Below, piece after piece: positions 22,726 through 34,965 of a stretch of DNA of 64,000 nucleotides. Both the position numbers and the translations under genes were made by a program. The first letter of the stretch is position 1. Each line of letters opens with the position of its first letter. The stretch is taken from contig NC_088864.1 in assembly GCF_032884065.1 (NCBI RefSeq), positions 19,361,999-19,425,998 of the forward strand. The letters run 5' to 3'. The stretch comes from Artemia franciscana. Its lineage: Eukaryota > Arthropoda > Branchiopoda > Anostraca > Artemiidae. The notes under the pieces were generated by a model. It was not told the origin of the DNA. It saw nothing but the letters and a program-made list of their open reading frames with translations, and did no database searches.

Positions 22726-23835
22726 GTTCAAGCTTAAAACTGTTGATAGAAGAGCTCTAGCAAAGGTCTTAACCTTGTATGATATACCAGACAAATGCAT
22801 TAAAGTGATAAGTGCTACGTGAGAGCATAGCACTGCTGCGGTTAGGATAGGAAATGAGGTTAGCACCTGGTTTATATTAAATCAGGAGTTAAGCAGGGTT
22901 TTGTTCTATCCCCCTTTATATGGATAATTTTGATGAACTTTTGTCTTAAGGAGCACAGGAAAGACAATAGGAGACCACGGAATCAAATAGAGAGGAAAAA
23001 TTCGCATGGAGCTTAGATTATGCTGATGGTTCAGCCATCCTAGATGAAGGTGTGAGCAAAATGAATGAGCTTTTAGAGGTTTTGGGAATTAAGGCTGCTA
23101 GAATAGGTTTGAAATTTTATGTTGACAAGACTAAGTCACAAAGCCTAGGAATAAGTGAAGAAAAAAAAATGACGCTGGGTAAAAAAAAAAGATTGATCAG
23201 GTGGGCAGCTTCACTTATCTTGGTAATCTTATCATTAAAGACGGTAGGAGCAGTGAAGATGTTAAAAGTAGAATAGCCAAGGCTCAGGAAGTTTTTTTCA
23301 CAGTTAAAAAAAGTTTGGAAGAAAAGGAACATAAATCGGCAAACCGAGGTTAGAGCATTAGAAGGTACAGTGATAACAGTGGTCAAATATGGCTCTGAGG
23401 CATGGGTGCTCTGGAAAGTGGACGAAGATTTACTAGATGCTTACCACAGAAATTGCCCAAAGATTTTTCTGGGTACCCAGCTGACTGACCCTATTTCAAA
23501 AAGTAGGCTATATGAAAAATGTGGTTCAATCCCACTTTCTTGGGCTATAATGAAAGAAAGGTTAAGATGACTAGGACAAGATCTGAAGATGAAGGATGAC
23601 AGATTGCCGAAGATTTCCCTTTTCGACCAACCGTCTAGAGCTAAACAGAAAGCAAGTTGTCCTTGTCTGTAGGTGGGAAGATTTCATAAAGAAATAATTA
23701 AGAAAAATGGGAACTTCCTGGGAGGGTGTAAAAAGTGAGGCTTTGAATAGATTGGTATGGAGGAGGAGCTTGCGTAGCTATCTTAGTCTCAGACGGCTTA
23801 GTGCTGTGGTCAGTTGTTAATAGTAGTAGCAGTTG
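22726..23835 (+). mobile_element. LINE-B fragment, copy 2
   Basis: Plus-strand frames, broken by indels, read VDRRALAKVLTLYDIPDKCI, then KMNELLEVLGIKAARIGLKF, then VVKYGSEAWVLWKVDEDLLD and SRLYEKCGSIPLS: palm to C-terminal part of the same RTE-like ORF as 13,887-14,665. The catalytic YADD region reads DYADG-like (TTATGCTGATGGT). Ends with the TTAGTGCTGTGGTCAGTTGTTAATAGTAGTAG tail type, also seen at 13,887 and 52,350. Confidence 0.85.
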
Positions 23836-24239
23836 TACTATTCATTTCTTAACGTCTTACCGGTTCGAGATTTATTAACATCATAAGGAAGAAGAGATCT
23901 TTAAGTGTGTTATGTTTTCAGTAAAGCGCTAATGATGGTCCGATCTTCAAAAGACATAGGAGCGTTAGCATTTTTCCAGTTCAAGATAATTTTTGTTCGT
24001 TTTGAATTTGAATTGATTATTGATAGGTTTTTTTGTAAAAGTTTCCTAAAAAGTTTTCCTCGTTCGTCTTCAGATAACACAGTTTTTTTAGTTGTTTATA
24101 ATTAAATATCTTTACTGTTTTTATTATTTTCTTCCTTAAAAATTCAGATCCTGGCTTTTTATTTATATTTTGGCAAAATTGAGCAATAACATTTTCATAA
24201 TAGTTATACTGGAGAAATTTTGAGGGATGGGTGCAGGGA
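23836..24239. other. Unassigned intergenic DNA
   Basis: AT-rich. Nothing recognised. Confidence 0.4.
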
Positions 24240-24790
24240 ATATTATTCGAATAAACATATTAAATTCCTTAATGATATTTGAGCTGCAATAAAGCTGAAG
24301 CCACTGTTACTCGCATAGTATTACAACCTTGAGTATAGACATATATTAATCCATCATCGCCCTCAACATGCCCTGGAACTTTCAATTTAGTTTTCTTGGC
24401 TATTATTGAAATTTTTTGAATACACCATAATGTCCTATACACATAATGTTCCAATAAAGTTCAGCATCCTCTTCACCATGCCTAAAAAGATTCAACTTCG
24501 TAACCTTAGCCATTCTTGATATGTCCCAGATATGAGCTTTTTAAAACCGTGGATGCACGTAGTGTCTTATAATTTATTTCAACATCCCCTCCAGCATTCC
24601 TTGAAATTTTCAACGTAGTAACCTTACCTGCTCCTAGTGTATTGCACAGACGTCGTTTTGACAATCTGGATACACTTAGTGTCTTTTGATTTAGCTTTAT
24701 ATCCCCCCAGCTCTCCAGAAAGTTTCAACTTTAGCCGTGTCCACTTTTGAAAATCTTGAGATATTTTATATAAGGTACTTTTACAACTCA
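24240..24790. repeat. Degenerate tandem array, about 130-160-bp units
   Basis: Repeating landmarks: ATGCCC(T/A)(G/A)GAA or AGCATTCCTTGAAA, TTCAACTT(C/A)GTAACCTTA, CACGTAGTGTCTTATAATTTA / CACTTAGTGTCTTTTGATTTA. About three to four diverged units. A single related unit occurs at 19,540-19,640. Confidence 0.6.
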
Positions 24791-24819
24791 TATGCTCTTA
24801 ACCCCTTTGATTTCGTTTC

Positions 24820-25065
24820 AGTTATAGTGTCAGTAGCAACAAAAGCCGCGATCGTAAGTATTTACTGTCGCATTTGCAAGTAGTTGCCGTCTTATTCAAA
24901 ATCGCTGGAAGTCTTAGTCAGAGTCAAAGTTGCAATCATATTTAAAAGTAGTTGCGGTCATAATTGCAAGCAGTTGTCGTTTTAAGTAGTTACATTCATA
25001 GCCATAAGTAGTCACAGCCACAAGTAGTTGTAGTCCTTCAGTAGTAATGACTTCAGTTGTCATTA
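24820..25065. repeat. Degenerate minisatellite, AGTAGTTGCAGTCATA-type
   Basis: Many imperfect copies of AAGTAGTTGC(A/C)GTC / AAGTAGTTACATTCATA at 18-24-bp spacing. No coding potential. Confidence 0.7.
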
Positions 25066-26487
25066 AGGCCACAAAGCTTCAATCTTAAATTATTTATCTG
25101 GCTAAGATAAAAATATGAGGATTTAACCCAGAAATACTGACCAAGGGTAGATTTAGACTAAAGTTTTGGGAAAGGCCATCTGCGACAAAGGCGTTAATGA
25201 GCAAAATCTTTTAGGAGGGGAATCACTTTGAAAAAGTTGCCAATAATTGATAAATCTGTCCTTAAAAAGGAAAAAAAAAACAGAATAAGAGGGCGCTGGA
25301 AAAAATCTGGGGGGGGGAGCACTGGCCCTCCTGGATCTGCCATTGAAGCTGGCCATTTTCAATTATATCTTTGAGAATAAATCTTTATTTTGCTAAGAAT
25401 CTGTCTACAATTTCTCCAAGAACGATTCAATTTGCTAAAAAAAAAATGCGAGTAAGTTTTCTTCGGAGCTTTCGGGAAACCACAGATAAAAAGTACTGCC
25501 ATACTTTGTACATTTATTTATTAATATTTTTTAATACATCAAATGATAAGCAATATGCCAGTCTCTGTAGATACAAAACAAGAAATAAGCTAATTAGCAT
25601 TATAAAACATTATAACATTATAAATTTTAGGAGAAAAAATGTAAAATTGTCAGCTGACAATATTACTGGGACGGCGAAAAACGACCAGACATTTCAACCT
25701 GACAATTTTATCCTCATCATTCAAAGTTTAAAAACGTCGCACATGCTCTTGTGCTCTAAGAAATCATAAGCTTCTGGCTTCTTTAACGTTGGTTCCATGC
25801 ACGCTAAGCCTAGAAATCTTGCTTGAGTCTTAGCCTGTTTATGTTTATACCTGGCGGTAAATTTTTAAATGATCCTGGGTGGCCATCCCCTGGTGATTTA
25901 TCACTAATCTTGTATTTTTTCTTATTGCTTAGTATTTATTGTGATCTAGGATATCAGTATATTAACTATTGAATTCAGAGTAGATGCTTTAATGAAAAGT
26001 TTTAATAAGCCCTTGGCTTTGCAGTAGGCTACATAATTAAACATGTTGAGAAAGCAATTCTTACTTTATAAAATGCAAAATATTCCTAGTTAACATATTT
26101 TTCAGAAGGATATCCTTTGTCTTCACTATTTTCCTTGTATTTACAGTTTTTTTTATTATATTTTAAATGTTTATTGCCTATCTATCCTTTAGGTCTTGAA
26201 AATCATTCATGAACATAAACCCAAGCACCATCTAACTAGGCTAACCTAACTTAACCTAATTTATCAGTATTTGTCTATTAATATGTTTTTGATAATTATT
26301 AGATAGCATTGATGGTGTTTAATTACATATATAGATTGCTTCAAAATAGGAAAATGCAGTTGAATCCATCTCAATTTTTCAGAATTTTGTTTTAAGAAAA
26401 TTGCACAACAGTGAAAGAAGTGAAGATAAAGGTTCTCTACCCATAAAATGTGTTATCTAGGATAATTTTGCATATTATGAAGTAAAA
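25066..26487. other. Unassigned intergenic DNA
   Basis: A 132-codon plus ORF (25,371-25,769) begins in AT-rich DNA, is Lys/Ile/Asn-rich and has no recognised motif; I treat it as chance. A perfect 16-bp palindrome ATTGTCAGCTGACAAT lies near 25,646-25,661. Nothing else recognised. Confidence 0.4.
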
Positions 26488-27460
26488 AGGTAAAATTCTA
26501 GTTAATTGGCTTCTTGCTATCTCAGGACATCGCCGTCCTAGCCGAGTCGGTTGGTGCGCTGGATTTGGGATTCTTTGTCTGAAAGGACGCGGGTTCGAAT
26601 CCCAGTGTACCCAATTGTTCAGTTTGGGACGGGAGTCAGTGGCGTGACTCTGTAAGCTTAGCCAGAGTCGACCCAGCTTTAAATGGGTACCTGGAGAAAT
26701 CTGGGGAAGGTAAACAGGAAGGGTGTGCGAAAGCACAGGATGGTTGGCCCCCAACCCCCCATTGCACTTCCTGGCTGAAGGGCCAAGAAACGGAGGTCAG
26801 CACCACCAGTAGGGACTGTAAAGTCTAATGCAGTATCCTTTACCCTTTTTTTTTTTTATCTCAGAACTGGTTTAGGTTAAGAAAATGGAACTTTCTGAGA
26901 TGGGTCTACAGGCCAAAATATGTCCCAGGAAGGTATTTTGAAGTATCTATCTCCATTCCTTCTCCCTCTAGAGGGCCCTGAAATTTGCCTACATGACAGG
27001 TCTATACCTATTGAAATTTTGACAGAACAACATTTTACCTTAATTTTCAGTTACTAGTTGTTTTTTCACTGCCTTTAGCTCTGAAAATGCAATTCCTGTT
27101 ATTTGAGTAGAATTTTGAGCCATCTCAATGTTTTTTTTCAAAATTTAAGAAATGGATTTGCATATCTTTAAAACTGTATAACATGGGATTGAGCAAAGTT
27201 ATGAAGCTGAAAACAATTTTGTTGTACTTCAATTAAGCAGAAAATCTATTTTGCAGGGTTTCACTTTTATAAAACACATATTTTTGAAGGTCATCAAAGG
27301 TCAGGGCCCTCTAGAGAGAGAAGGAGTAGAGGCAGGTACTTCAAAATACCTTCCTGGGACATACTTTAGCCTGTAGACCCATCCCTGAAAGTTTCATTTT
27401 CCTGACCTAAACCCTATCTGAGATGGAAAGAAGTCAATTAACAAGAATTCTACTGTAAAA
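26488..27460. repeat. Palindromic element copy 2, interrupted by a SINE
   Basis: Left end AGGTAAAATTCTAGTTAATTGG, arms complementary as in copy 1 (1,308-1,880). Shared centre includes AAAATGCAATTCCTGTT and GGTCATCAAAGGTCAGG. The SINE at 26,526-26,857 sits in the left arm. An extra 60 bp near 27,190-27,250 is absent from copy 1. Confidence 0.8.
26526..26857 (+). repeat. tRNA-derived SINE, full-length copy
   Basis: The head has the RNA polymerase III A-box TAGCCGAGTCGG (26,539-26,550) and B-box GGTTCGAATCC (26,592-26,602), spaced as in a tRNA gene. The body has GTCGACCCAGC, GGGTACCTGG and a second part ending TCCTTTACCC plus a T-run. It is flanked by ATCTCAG on both sides (26,519-26,525 and 26,858-26,864), a target-site duplication. 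The uninterrupted paralogous site is in the palindromic element at about 1,337-1,347. Its mobility would depend on a LINE partner; none here shares its tail visibly. Confidence 0.9.
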
Positions 27461-28141
27461 ATTGTTTTCTTAAGATGTTTCCTTACACACTAGTTAAACC
27501 CTAGGCTCATACAAAAAATTTACTGACAACCAATGAGAAAACAGGTGAGAGGGTGCAATACTGTGCCCTCCTAGTAATCTCAAAAGCCCCAAAAGTACCA
27601 TATATATCCCTCTTAATCAGTTTCAACTTCAAACTCTTCAATCTCATTGTTTAAAATTTGCCCTATTCTTTGGCAATAAAATCCTGTCCAGCCCTATACA
27701 CCAAAATATCCTCCCATCCCAACCATGTTAATACAATATAAATCCATGTCAATTAAAAATTGAATAACAACAAAATGGTTTCTTGATTGAATAAATACCA
27801 TAGAAAAAAAAATGTAAATATGTCATCCATTTGCATTGAATTGAAATCTTTCAAAGGTTTTCTTAAGACAAAACATTGTAGTCTCATGCAATTTTATTAT
27901 TTTTATGCCAAGTAATTGAAAAATAATGTGAAAAATGCTGTACAATAGAGTTTGTTTTGTAGATTTTATTTCTATCTTTGTTGTTTGTTTCAAAATACAC
28001 AGACAACAAATAGAACATGAAATAAAAATAATGAACATCAGAAATATACAAATAAAGAAAAATTATGTTTTAAGAAGCATATTTGTTTTTTAGGAATTTG
28101 TTTGAGGAATTTGCTTCTCTTCTCATCTATATTCTGACTTA
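27461..28141. promoter_or_regulatory. Upstream region of ANAPC10 (5' UTR/promoter or first intron)
   Basis: AT-rich. No TATA or initiator can be assigned with confidence. A splice acceptor-like TTGTTTTTTAG ends at 28,093, 48 nt before the start codon, so a 5' UTR intron is possible and the true promoter may lie further left. Confidence 0.25.
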
Positions 28142-28265
28142 ATGGCAACTCCTGGTATTGTGCAAACTCAGGCAGAAAAGGTTGACCCTCTTTTACTAGA
28201 AAGTACTGGATTAGTCCAAGAAGTGGGCTCTCAAGCTGTTTGGAGTCTTTCTTCTTGTAAACCTG
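28142..28265 (+). CDS. ANAPC10: ANAPC10 exon 1 (anaphase-promoting complex subunit 10), N-terminus
   Basis: Reads MATPGIVQTQ... then VQEVGSQAVWSLSSCKP and one base of a Gly codon, followed by donor G|GTAATT. REIGSQAVWSLSSCKPGFGV is the highly conserved start of the DOC domain of APC10/Doc1, and the match here is nearly exact. APC10 is the co-receptor that, with the Cdh1 or Cdc20 co-activator, binds D-box degrons on the APC/C ubiquitin ligase in mitosis. The start ATG gives a leader similar in length to other animal APC10 proteins. The exon is phase 1 at its end and joins exactly to 42,357 (CCTG|GCTTTGGG gives PGFG). Beyond the donor the frame runs on to 28,348, but that is intron. Confidence 0.93.
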
Positions 28266-29420
28266 GTAATTATTTTGACAGACTCTATACTAGTGACCAA
28301 AGATCAATATATTCTGTTTTAGTTTACTTAGCTATACATTGTAGTTAACTATTTTACAAATGGAAATTGTAATTCTAAATACTGCAAGGATGCATGGTCA
28401 TATCTATACCCACAGGTGCATACAGTAGGAGACCTATTTAGCCCCTCCCCTCCCACTATTATTTGCTTCTTCTCTGAATTTTTTCCAATTTCTTGGTAAT
28501 TTTTTACATATTTGTCTGCCTGAATTAGCTCCTCTTTGCATTAGGGTATGCTAAACACAAGGTACAAATAGGGGAACTATCCATCCCTTCATCTCAGACA
28601 CAGGTTCACTCAGACACAGCAGAATTCTGGTGGGAGGGGATGATAGTATATTTTTTTTTGCATATTTGGGTCAGGTTTATATTTTTTTGCTGGGGGGCTT
28701 TCCAAAATATCATAATATACTCCTTCTTTTGTGCAGCCTTGACTAATGAACCATTAAAGGCCCACTGCCAAAGAACGTTTTGGAAAATATATAATTATTT
28801 TGCAATGAGAAAAAAACTGCAAGTTCTTAAAAATTAATCTTATAATTTTCTTTTAATGCTTCTCTCACTTTCTTTTGGTTATATTGTGTTGTAAAGTAGA
28901 TTATCATGTTTTCATTTGGTTCTCCTGAAGAGTCTGTCACATGAAACAAGGTAGAACCAGTCTGTCCAAGTACTACTGTAATTTAACAAGTTTTGTAGTC
29001 CAAAAATCATCAGTGACTAACTGACTTGCCTCAGCCACTACCTTTGACTGATAACAAACTTTTTACATGCATAAATTGCAAACCACCCTGTAAACATGGA
29101 AGTACTTGGCCATACAAAGCAAAATAGCAAACTGGGATTTTCGATTGCAGTATAGATTTATTTAGAAGAAGTGTCTATGTGGAAGGGGCTAAAAAATTAT
29201 TAAAAATGGCATGGAAAGAAGTCAAGTAATCACTAAAACAAAATAGGGAACAGGATTGGTCAGGTCTTGTGATTAAACTGTAAAATGCTTCCAAAAGCTA
29301 CTTTAGTTGGAAAACGTTTAAACTGCTGGAAGAATTGACAGAAAGGACAAACTAAAAGACAAGTATAGAGAAATAGTATGAACATAAAAAAAGATTATCA
29401 TGCACAGGCAAGAGCACATC
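28266..29420. other. ANAPC10 intron 1, unassigned part
   Basis: AT-rich. C-rich run near 28,440-28,460. No repeat family recognised. Confidence 0.5.
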
Positions 29421-29424
29421 TTTG

Positions 29425-29535
29425 TGTTACTACTACTGATAACACATTGTCTCGCCAAACCATTAGTAGCCAACACAGCTGTGAGCACCCATCTTCCACC
29501 CACTCTGCTCGGAGCTTTACTATTTTCTCTCCTAT
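29425..29535 (-). mobile_element. LINE-B 3'-end fragment
   Basis: Plus strand reads TACTACTACTGATAACACATT...GCCAACACAGCTGTGAGCACC...CACCCACTCTG. This is the complement of the LINE-B 3' end (compare 13,887-13,970). About 110 bp, heavily diverged. Confidence 0.55.
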
Positions 29536-30114
29536 AGAGGTTTTTCAGACGTAGCAAAAGTGCCAAAGTACACAACAAATAAGAAGACCCAGATTCTTGC
29601 CTTTCAACACTGCAAATGATTTCATTTACCACTTTTCATTGCTTTTTACTCTGTTAGTTGAAAGGAGCTATTTAAAGCTATTGGTGAAGACAGTATACCA
29701 CAACAACTAGTTGAGATACTCCAAAAGGCATTTATAAGGGCACAGATACATACTTGCATTTTGAGTCACAAGCTTCACAGGGGTTTGGGATTAAAGAAGG
29801 GTATTCCCTTCCCCTTCCTCCTTTGTTGTTAGGAGCTGCGTGATAGATTGGATTATAAATCAGAGACCTAAGGTACAATATACTTCAGACATTTAGACAT
29901 AGGCTTCAGACTAAAGCAATTGCTTTCAAGCAATCTGCTCCTTGGCAGAAATCTCAATGGTGAGCCAGTAGAATTACTTCAAAGAGTTCATGTGTGATTA
30001 TTTGTTAATCCCCTAGCAAGGCTTGGGGAGTAATTGCTTGTCTAAAAAAGCACCAAGGATTTGATGCAAAGTCTAAACCAAAACAAAAGCAACGTGTCTT
30101 TGTAGTAACAATTT
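29536..30114. other. ANAPC10 intron 1, unassigned part
   Basis: Contains GAGCTATTTAAAGCTATTGG-like and Leu/Ile-rich broken frames that may be remains of a reverse transcriptase, but nothing firm enough to name. Confidence 0.35.
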
Positions 30115-30330
30115 ATTGTGTACAACTGTTATGCAGGGTCAATCAAAGCATATAAGGCTAGAAGATTCAACGTGTTTGACCACCCCTGCCTGCCTTTTGG
30201 GTTCTTTGCACTAGTCAATTGAGTACCATTTCCAACTGGAAATTCATGGTTTACTGCAACTGTTCAGAAGATGCATCGTTCATGATCAAAAGAAGTCATC
30301 TAAAGCACCTTCATCTAAAATTCCAAAGAC
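30115..30330 (-). mobile_element. Possible Penelope-like relic, minus strand
   Basis: The minus frame reads FPVGNGTQLTSAKNPKGRQG. The first part parallels IPVGNGYSVQFAKNQC of the Penelope-like relic at about 10,000-10,042. The shared core CAGTTGGAAATGG supports common origin. Too short for a firm family call. Confidence 0.35.
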
Positions 30331-30599
30331 ATAATACATGAAAGTATCCTTGTCTGGAAATCAATACACGCCTGAAAACACAATCCAGAAGAACGGATGA
30401 AGAATGTCTGCCAAACTGAAATATTTTGCACCATTAAAGATTTGCATGGCATGAACTCTCGCCTTCAAATCCGTCTTAGGATCCCTTTTTCGAAATAGGC
30501 AAAAAATCCAAAATTAAAGATATACACTGGAATTTTTTATTGTTTATATAAGTGGAATATGTGGCATCTTCAATCTATCCATTAAATTCGCAATTGTAT

Positions 30600-31862
30600 G
30601 TAGAGCTGGTTTAGCCTGCCAGTCCAGTGGAAAAGGCTGGCATCTCTAGCAGCCTCAACCCCATGGGTGCAATCGGGGACCCTCCAGGTACAGTCTTTTT
30701 ATTTTGTGCTTGATGCCTACATCTCTGCTTAGCTGTAAAATTATCCTTCTGATAACTGCTCATGTTATCCAGAAGATCCCTTGTCTTTGCTGTTCTTTTT
30801 TTTGCTTTTTTGGCTTGTAGCTTGATTAGCCTAGTTCAACTGGAGTTCACTGTAGCCTACATCATGGGTGATGCCTCAAAAAAGAGCTATAGACCTCCTA
30901 GTACCAGAGAGATGATATCAGACTGCTTCATCCAGTTCACTGGTTCTAAATCTATTAATGAGCAGATTGCTATGCTCACCTTACGTATTAACACCCTAAA
31001 GAACAAGTAGAAGCTGATTGCAAATTCACTGGACGATCAAACTCTTAAAACTACAATGGCAGAAGTTGTAAGTCAAGCACTGTCTTCTGAGGTTGGTCCT
31101 ATGGTTGAGGCCTCTGTTAAAAAAAACTTACCCCTAGTCATGAACCTGCTGCTTTTGATCCTGACAGTATGGAAATCATCAAAAAAGAGGTATACACTAG
31201 CCTGAAAATGGATTTTGATGTGCTTGTTGAAAAATCACTCAAACAATACGACTTGAGGATGTCAAAGCCTGAATCATCCCTGAAATTGCTTGACTCAGGT
31301 TTGTCACAGCTGCAAAATTCTCTGAAACCAATTCAATCCAATGTTGATCATCTGAGTGATCAGTTTGACCAAATGAAACTCTCAAATCAGCTGGTCCTAT
31401 TTGGTTTAAAAGAAGAACCTTATCCAGAAGCTTCTGAAAGCAAATTCCTTGGATTTTGCAGTACTAGATTTCCTGGTATTCCTATGACCCAGAATGATAT
31501 AGTTTCTGATAGAAGGATTGGAAAACAAGGCTCAGGTTTGAAACCTCGCCCGTTTGTTGTGGAATTTTGTAGTCCTAGAATGCAATAGCTCATTCTTAGA
31601 GAGAAGAAATGTTTGCAAGGTAGTGGTGTCTTTATTTCTGAGTCACTCACAAAGTCTAGACTTCAGCTACTTAATTATGCTAATTCAAAGCTCGGGAAGA
31701 GGTCTACTGGTCTAGTGGAGGAGAAATACTCACCAAGCTTTCTGGTGGTAAAGTGATTACTGTCAAAGAGGCATCTCAAGTTTATGTTCTCCATCAATTA
31801 ACTACAGCTCATCCAAGTCCATCCAAACCCCTCCCAGGACTGAAATAATTCATTTCTTTTTT
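30600..31862 (+). mobile_element. LINE-C, 5' part: 5' UTR and ORF1
   Basis: After a GC-richer leader (CCAGTCCAGTGGAAAAGGC), frames from 30,762 give a coiled-coil-like region (INEQIAMLTLRINTLKNK; later LSQLQNSLKPIQSNVDHLSD). Next comes NQLVLFGLKEEPYPEA ... DRRIGKQGSGLKPRPFVVEF, the RNA-binding (RRM-like) core typical of ORF1 proteins of CR1/L2/Jockey-group LINEs. ORF1 proteins coat the LINE RNA. Stops at about 31,008 and 31,586 break the frame. The sequence is interrupted at 31,863 by S element copy 1. Confidence 0.75.
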
Positions 31863-33728
31863 ATGGCACTTGGTATTAACCACATGACATATAGCAATTG
31901 CAAATTCTGTTGGTCTGTCTGTTGGTCCTGGTTTTGCTACTTTAGGCATTTCCAGGTAAGCTAGGACGATGAAATTTGGCAAGCGTATCAGGGACCGGAC
32001 AAGGTTAAATTAGAAATAGTTTTCCCGATTTGATCATCTGGGGGGGGGGCGGTTAATTCGGAAAAAATAGAAAAAATGAAGTATTTTTAACTTATGAGCG
32101 GGTGATGGGATCTTAATGAAATTTGATGTTTGGAATGATATTGTGTCTCAGAGCTCTTATTTTAAATCCCGACCGGATCTGATGACGCTGGGGGGAGTTG
32201 GTGGGGGAAACCTAAAACTTGGAAAACACTTAGAGTGGAGGGATCGGGATGAAACTTGGTGGGAAAAATGAACACAAGTCCTAGATACATGATTGACATA
32301 ACCGGAACGGATCCGCTCTCTTTGGGGTAGTTGGGGGAGGGGTTAATTGTGAAAAATTAGAAAAAATGAGGTATTTTTAACTTACGAACAGGTAATCGGA
32401 TCTCAATGAAATTTGATATTTAGAAGGGTATCATGTCTTAGAGCTCTTATTTTAAATCCTGACCGGATCTGGTGACATTGGGGGAAGTTTGGGGTGGGGA
32501 AACCTAAAATCATGGAAAACGCTTAGATTGGAGGGATCGCGATGAAACTTGGTGGGAAAAATAAGCAGAAGTCTTACACATATGATTTACGTAATTGGAA
32601 TGGATCCGCTCTATTGGGGGGGGGGGGGGGTAATTCTGAAAAATAAGAAAAAATTACGTATTTTTAACTTACGAAGGAGTGATCGGATCTTCATGAAACT
32701 TCATATTTAGAAGGACCTCGTAACTCAGATCTCTTATTTTAAATCTCAACCGGATCAAGCGTAATTGGGGGGGGGGGCAGTTGGGAGGACCGGAAATCTT
32801 AGAAAATACTTAAAGCGATGAGATCAGGATGAAACTGGGTGGGAAGAATAGAAACCTGTCTAAGATACGTGACTGACACAACCAGACCGGATCTGCTCTC
32901 TTTGGTGGAATTGGGGGGGGGGGTGATTTTGAAAATTGAGGTATTTGTAACTTACGAAAGGGTGACCAGATCTTAATGAAATTTGATATTTAGAAGGATC
33001 TTGTGCTTTAAAGTTCTAATTTTAAATTCCGACCAGATCCTCTGACATTGGGGGGAGTTGGAGGGGGAAACCGGAATTCTTGGAAAACGTGAAAATTCTG
33101 GTATTTTTATCTTACAAATAGATGATCGGATCTTAATGAAATTTGATTTTTAGAAGGAATTCATGTCTCAGAACTCTTATTTCAAATCCGACCAGATCTT
33201 TTGATATTGGGGGGAGTTGGAGGGGGAAATCTTGGGAAACCACTTGGAGTGGAGGAATCGGGATGAAGCTTGGTGGATAGAATAAACAAATGTCCTTGAT
33301 ACGTGATTGACAGAATCGTACTGGATTCGCTCTCTTTGGAGGAGTTGGGGGGAGGGGTTCATTGATTTGGCGAGTTTGGTGCTTCTGGACGTGCTAGGAC
33401 GATTAAAATTGGTAGGCGTGTCAGGGAGCTGCACAATTCGACTTGATAAAGTTTTCCCAGATTCGACCATCTGGGGGGCTAAAGGGAGTGGAAAAATTAG
33501 AAAAATTAGGTATTTATAACATACGAGTGGGTGATCGGATCTTAATGAATTTTGATATAAGGACATCGTGACTCAGAGCTCTTATTTTAAATCCTGACCG
33601 GCATTAAGCCTCTTATTTTCCTTTTTAAATCAATCTATTGATTCATAAAAGTTTGTTAGAGCTCATACCATATGATCTCTGGGCTCTTCTCGCCTCGTCA
33701 CAAGTGCCATATGAGCTCTTAGCTCTCG
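31863..33728 (+). mobile_element. S element copy 1 (inside LINE-C)
   Basis: Begins ATGGCACTTGGTATTAACC after a T-run and ends GAGCTCTTAGCTCTCG before TTTT. Near the left end is a hairpin CACTTGGTATTAACCA(C)ATG (in other copies a perfect CACTTGG/CCAAGTG stem). Then comes a GTCTGTC iteration and a TTTAGGCA(C/T)TTCCAGGTAAG block. The body is tandem monomers of about 285 bp, each with CGGATCTTAATGAAATTTGAT, CAGAGCTCTTATTTTAAATC, GGGATGAAACTTGGTGGGAA, GATCCGCTCTCTTTGG and a poly-G run. Monomer landmarks at about 32,105, 32,393, 32,678, 32,966, 33,120 and 33,531. It separates LINE-C ORF1 from its endonuclease. No ORF of its own. Confidence 0.85.
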
Positions 33729-34289
33729 TTTTCAGCTCTGTTTTGTAACTTTATTTATGATCTAATAGTTTTTATTATGTTTGCATTAATGTTGTTTTAC
33801 ATTATTCATTTAAGTGGATTGCAAAAACCATTGATACTTCTTTCCTCCAGCTGCTCCTTTATTGTTTTGCCTTTTTCTTTATTTTGTTTTTGCCTTTGTC
33901 CCTGTACTTGTTTGTTATAATTTTTATTCCCTTTGAACTTTGTAGTTTATTATTGTTCTTTGTTCTTGCAGTTGTTTTGTCCTTTGTTGCCCATATATTT
34001 TACCTTTCAATCCACCCTCTGTTACTTCAGCCTGCTTGGATGGATATTGTGTTCATTTGTAAAGATATTGTTTACATTTGTCATGTGTAGTATATATGGG
34101 TGATTTTTCCTTTCTTTGAATTCTTCTGTTCTTAATTCAGTTATATTTGATCAACCAAATAGTGCTGGTAAACATGAGGCACACACATTTGACCCTCTTC
34201 TTGAATATATGGTTAATTCTAGCTGCAGTCGTCACTACTATTGATTACTGTGATAAAATTATGCCCTCACTCTCTTTAAATAGTAGTTT

Positions 34290-34965
34290 TAATGTATCTT
34301 GTTTGAATGTGTGTGGGACAAGAGATAAGTGGGATAGTCTGAAATCATATTTGTGGTCTGATAACTTTGCCCTTTTGATGTCATAGGATTAACAGAAACA
34401 TAGTTATCTGATAGTGAAAATTTAACAGTTTATGATATGCATATAATGGTAACAAAGTGTTCTGGGGGTGTTTCTTTGTTTATAGAATCTAATATTGAAT
34501 TTAATAGATGATCTGATTTTGAATCCTTGTTTTCATCAGTGGTGTCTAATAATAGGACAGTTTATTCTGTTGTCATTGATCTGAAAAGCCAGTTTGCATG
34601 TGATACTGTTTGTTTGTTTTATAAGCCCCCTCCTTTTTCAACACATCTGTTCTGTGATTTGCTTGATCAGCTTTCTGGTTTGGGGACCCTCTACAAAAAA
34701 CGGGTTTGTGTTTTGGTAGATTTTAATTGTAATATGTTAAATGTTGGGTCAAGTGATGAATGTGACCATCTTTTTGATGTACTATTTTCCTCTGGGCTAC
34801 TTCCCTCAATTTTTTCCTTCTACAAGAAACCCTACAAGAAATTCTGCCACTTTATTAGATAATATTTTCACTTCTCATTCTCCTAATTTGAAGTTCACTT
34901 CTGGTCTTGTTTTCACTGATCCCTCTGATCACTTCCCTATTTATCTATCACTATTTGTGCCTAAA
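34290..34965 (+). pseudogene. LINE-C endonuclease domain
   Basis: Motifs in order: FNVSCLNVCGTRDKWDSLKS (N-terminal strand), GLTET (catalytic E), a GGVSLFI segment, VCVLVDFNCNML (the GDFN motif, first residue changed) and DPSDHFPIYLSLF (catalytic SDH). An apurinic-type endonuclease that nicks target DNA. Frames shift at 34,384 and about 34,860. Confidence 0.8.

Noticed and set aside
25645..25760. Hammerhead ribozyme-like motif on the minus strand (ATGATGAG ... GAAATGTC), as found in Penelope-like elements
   Set aside because: The first core C is missing and no stem II pairs between the two core parts.
25371..25769. 132-codon ORF as a gene
   Set aside because: AT-driven composition, no motif, no splice or promoter context.
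26531..26613. Functional tRNA gene
   Set aside because: The A- and B-boxes are present, but the sequence is the head of a repeated SINE with a shared non-tRNA body and target duplication.
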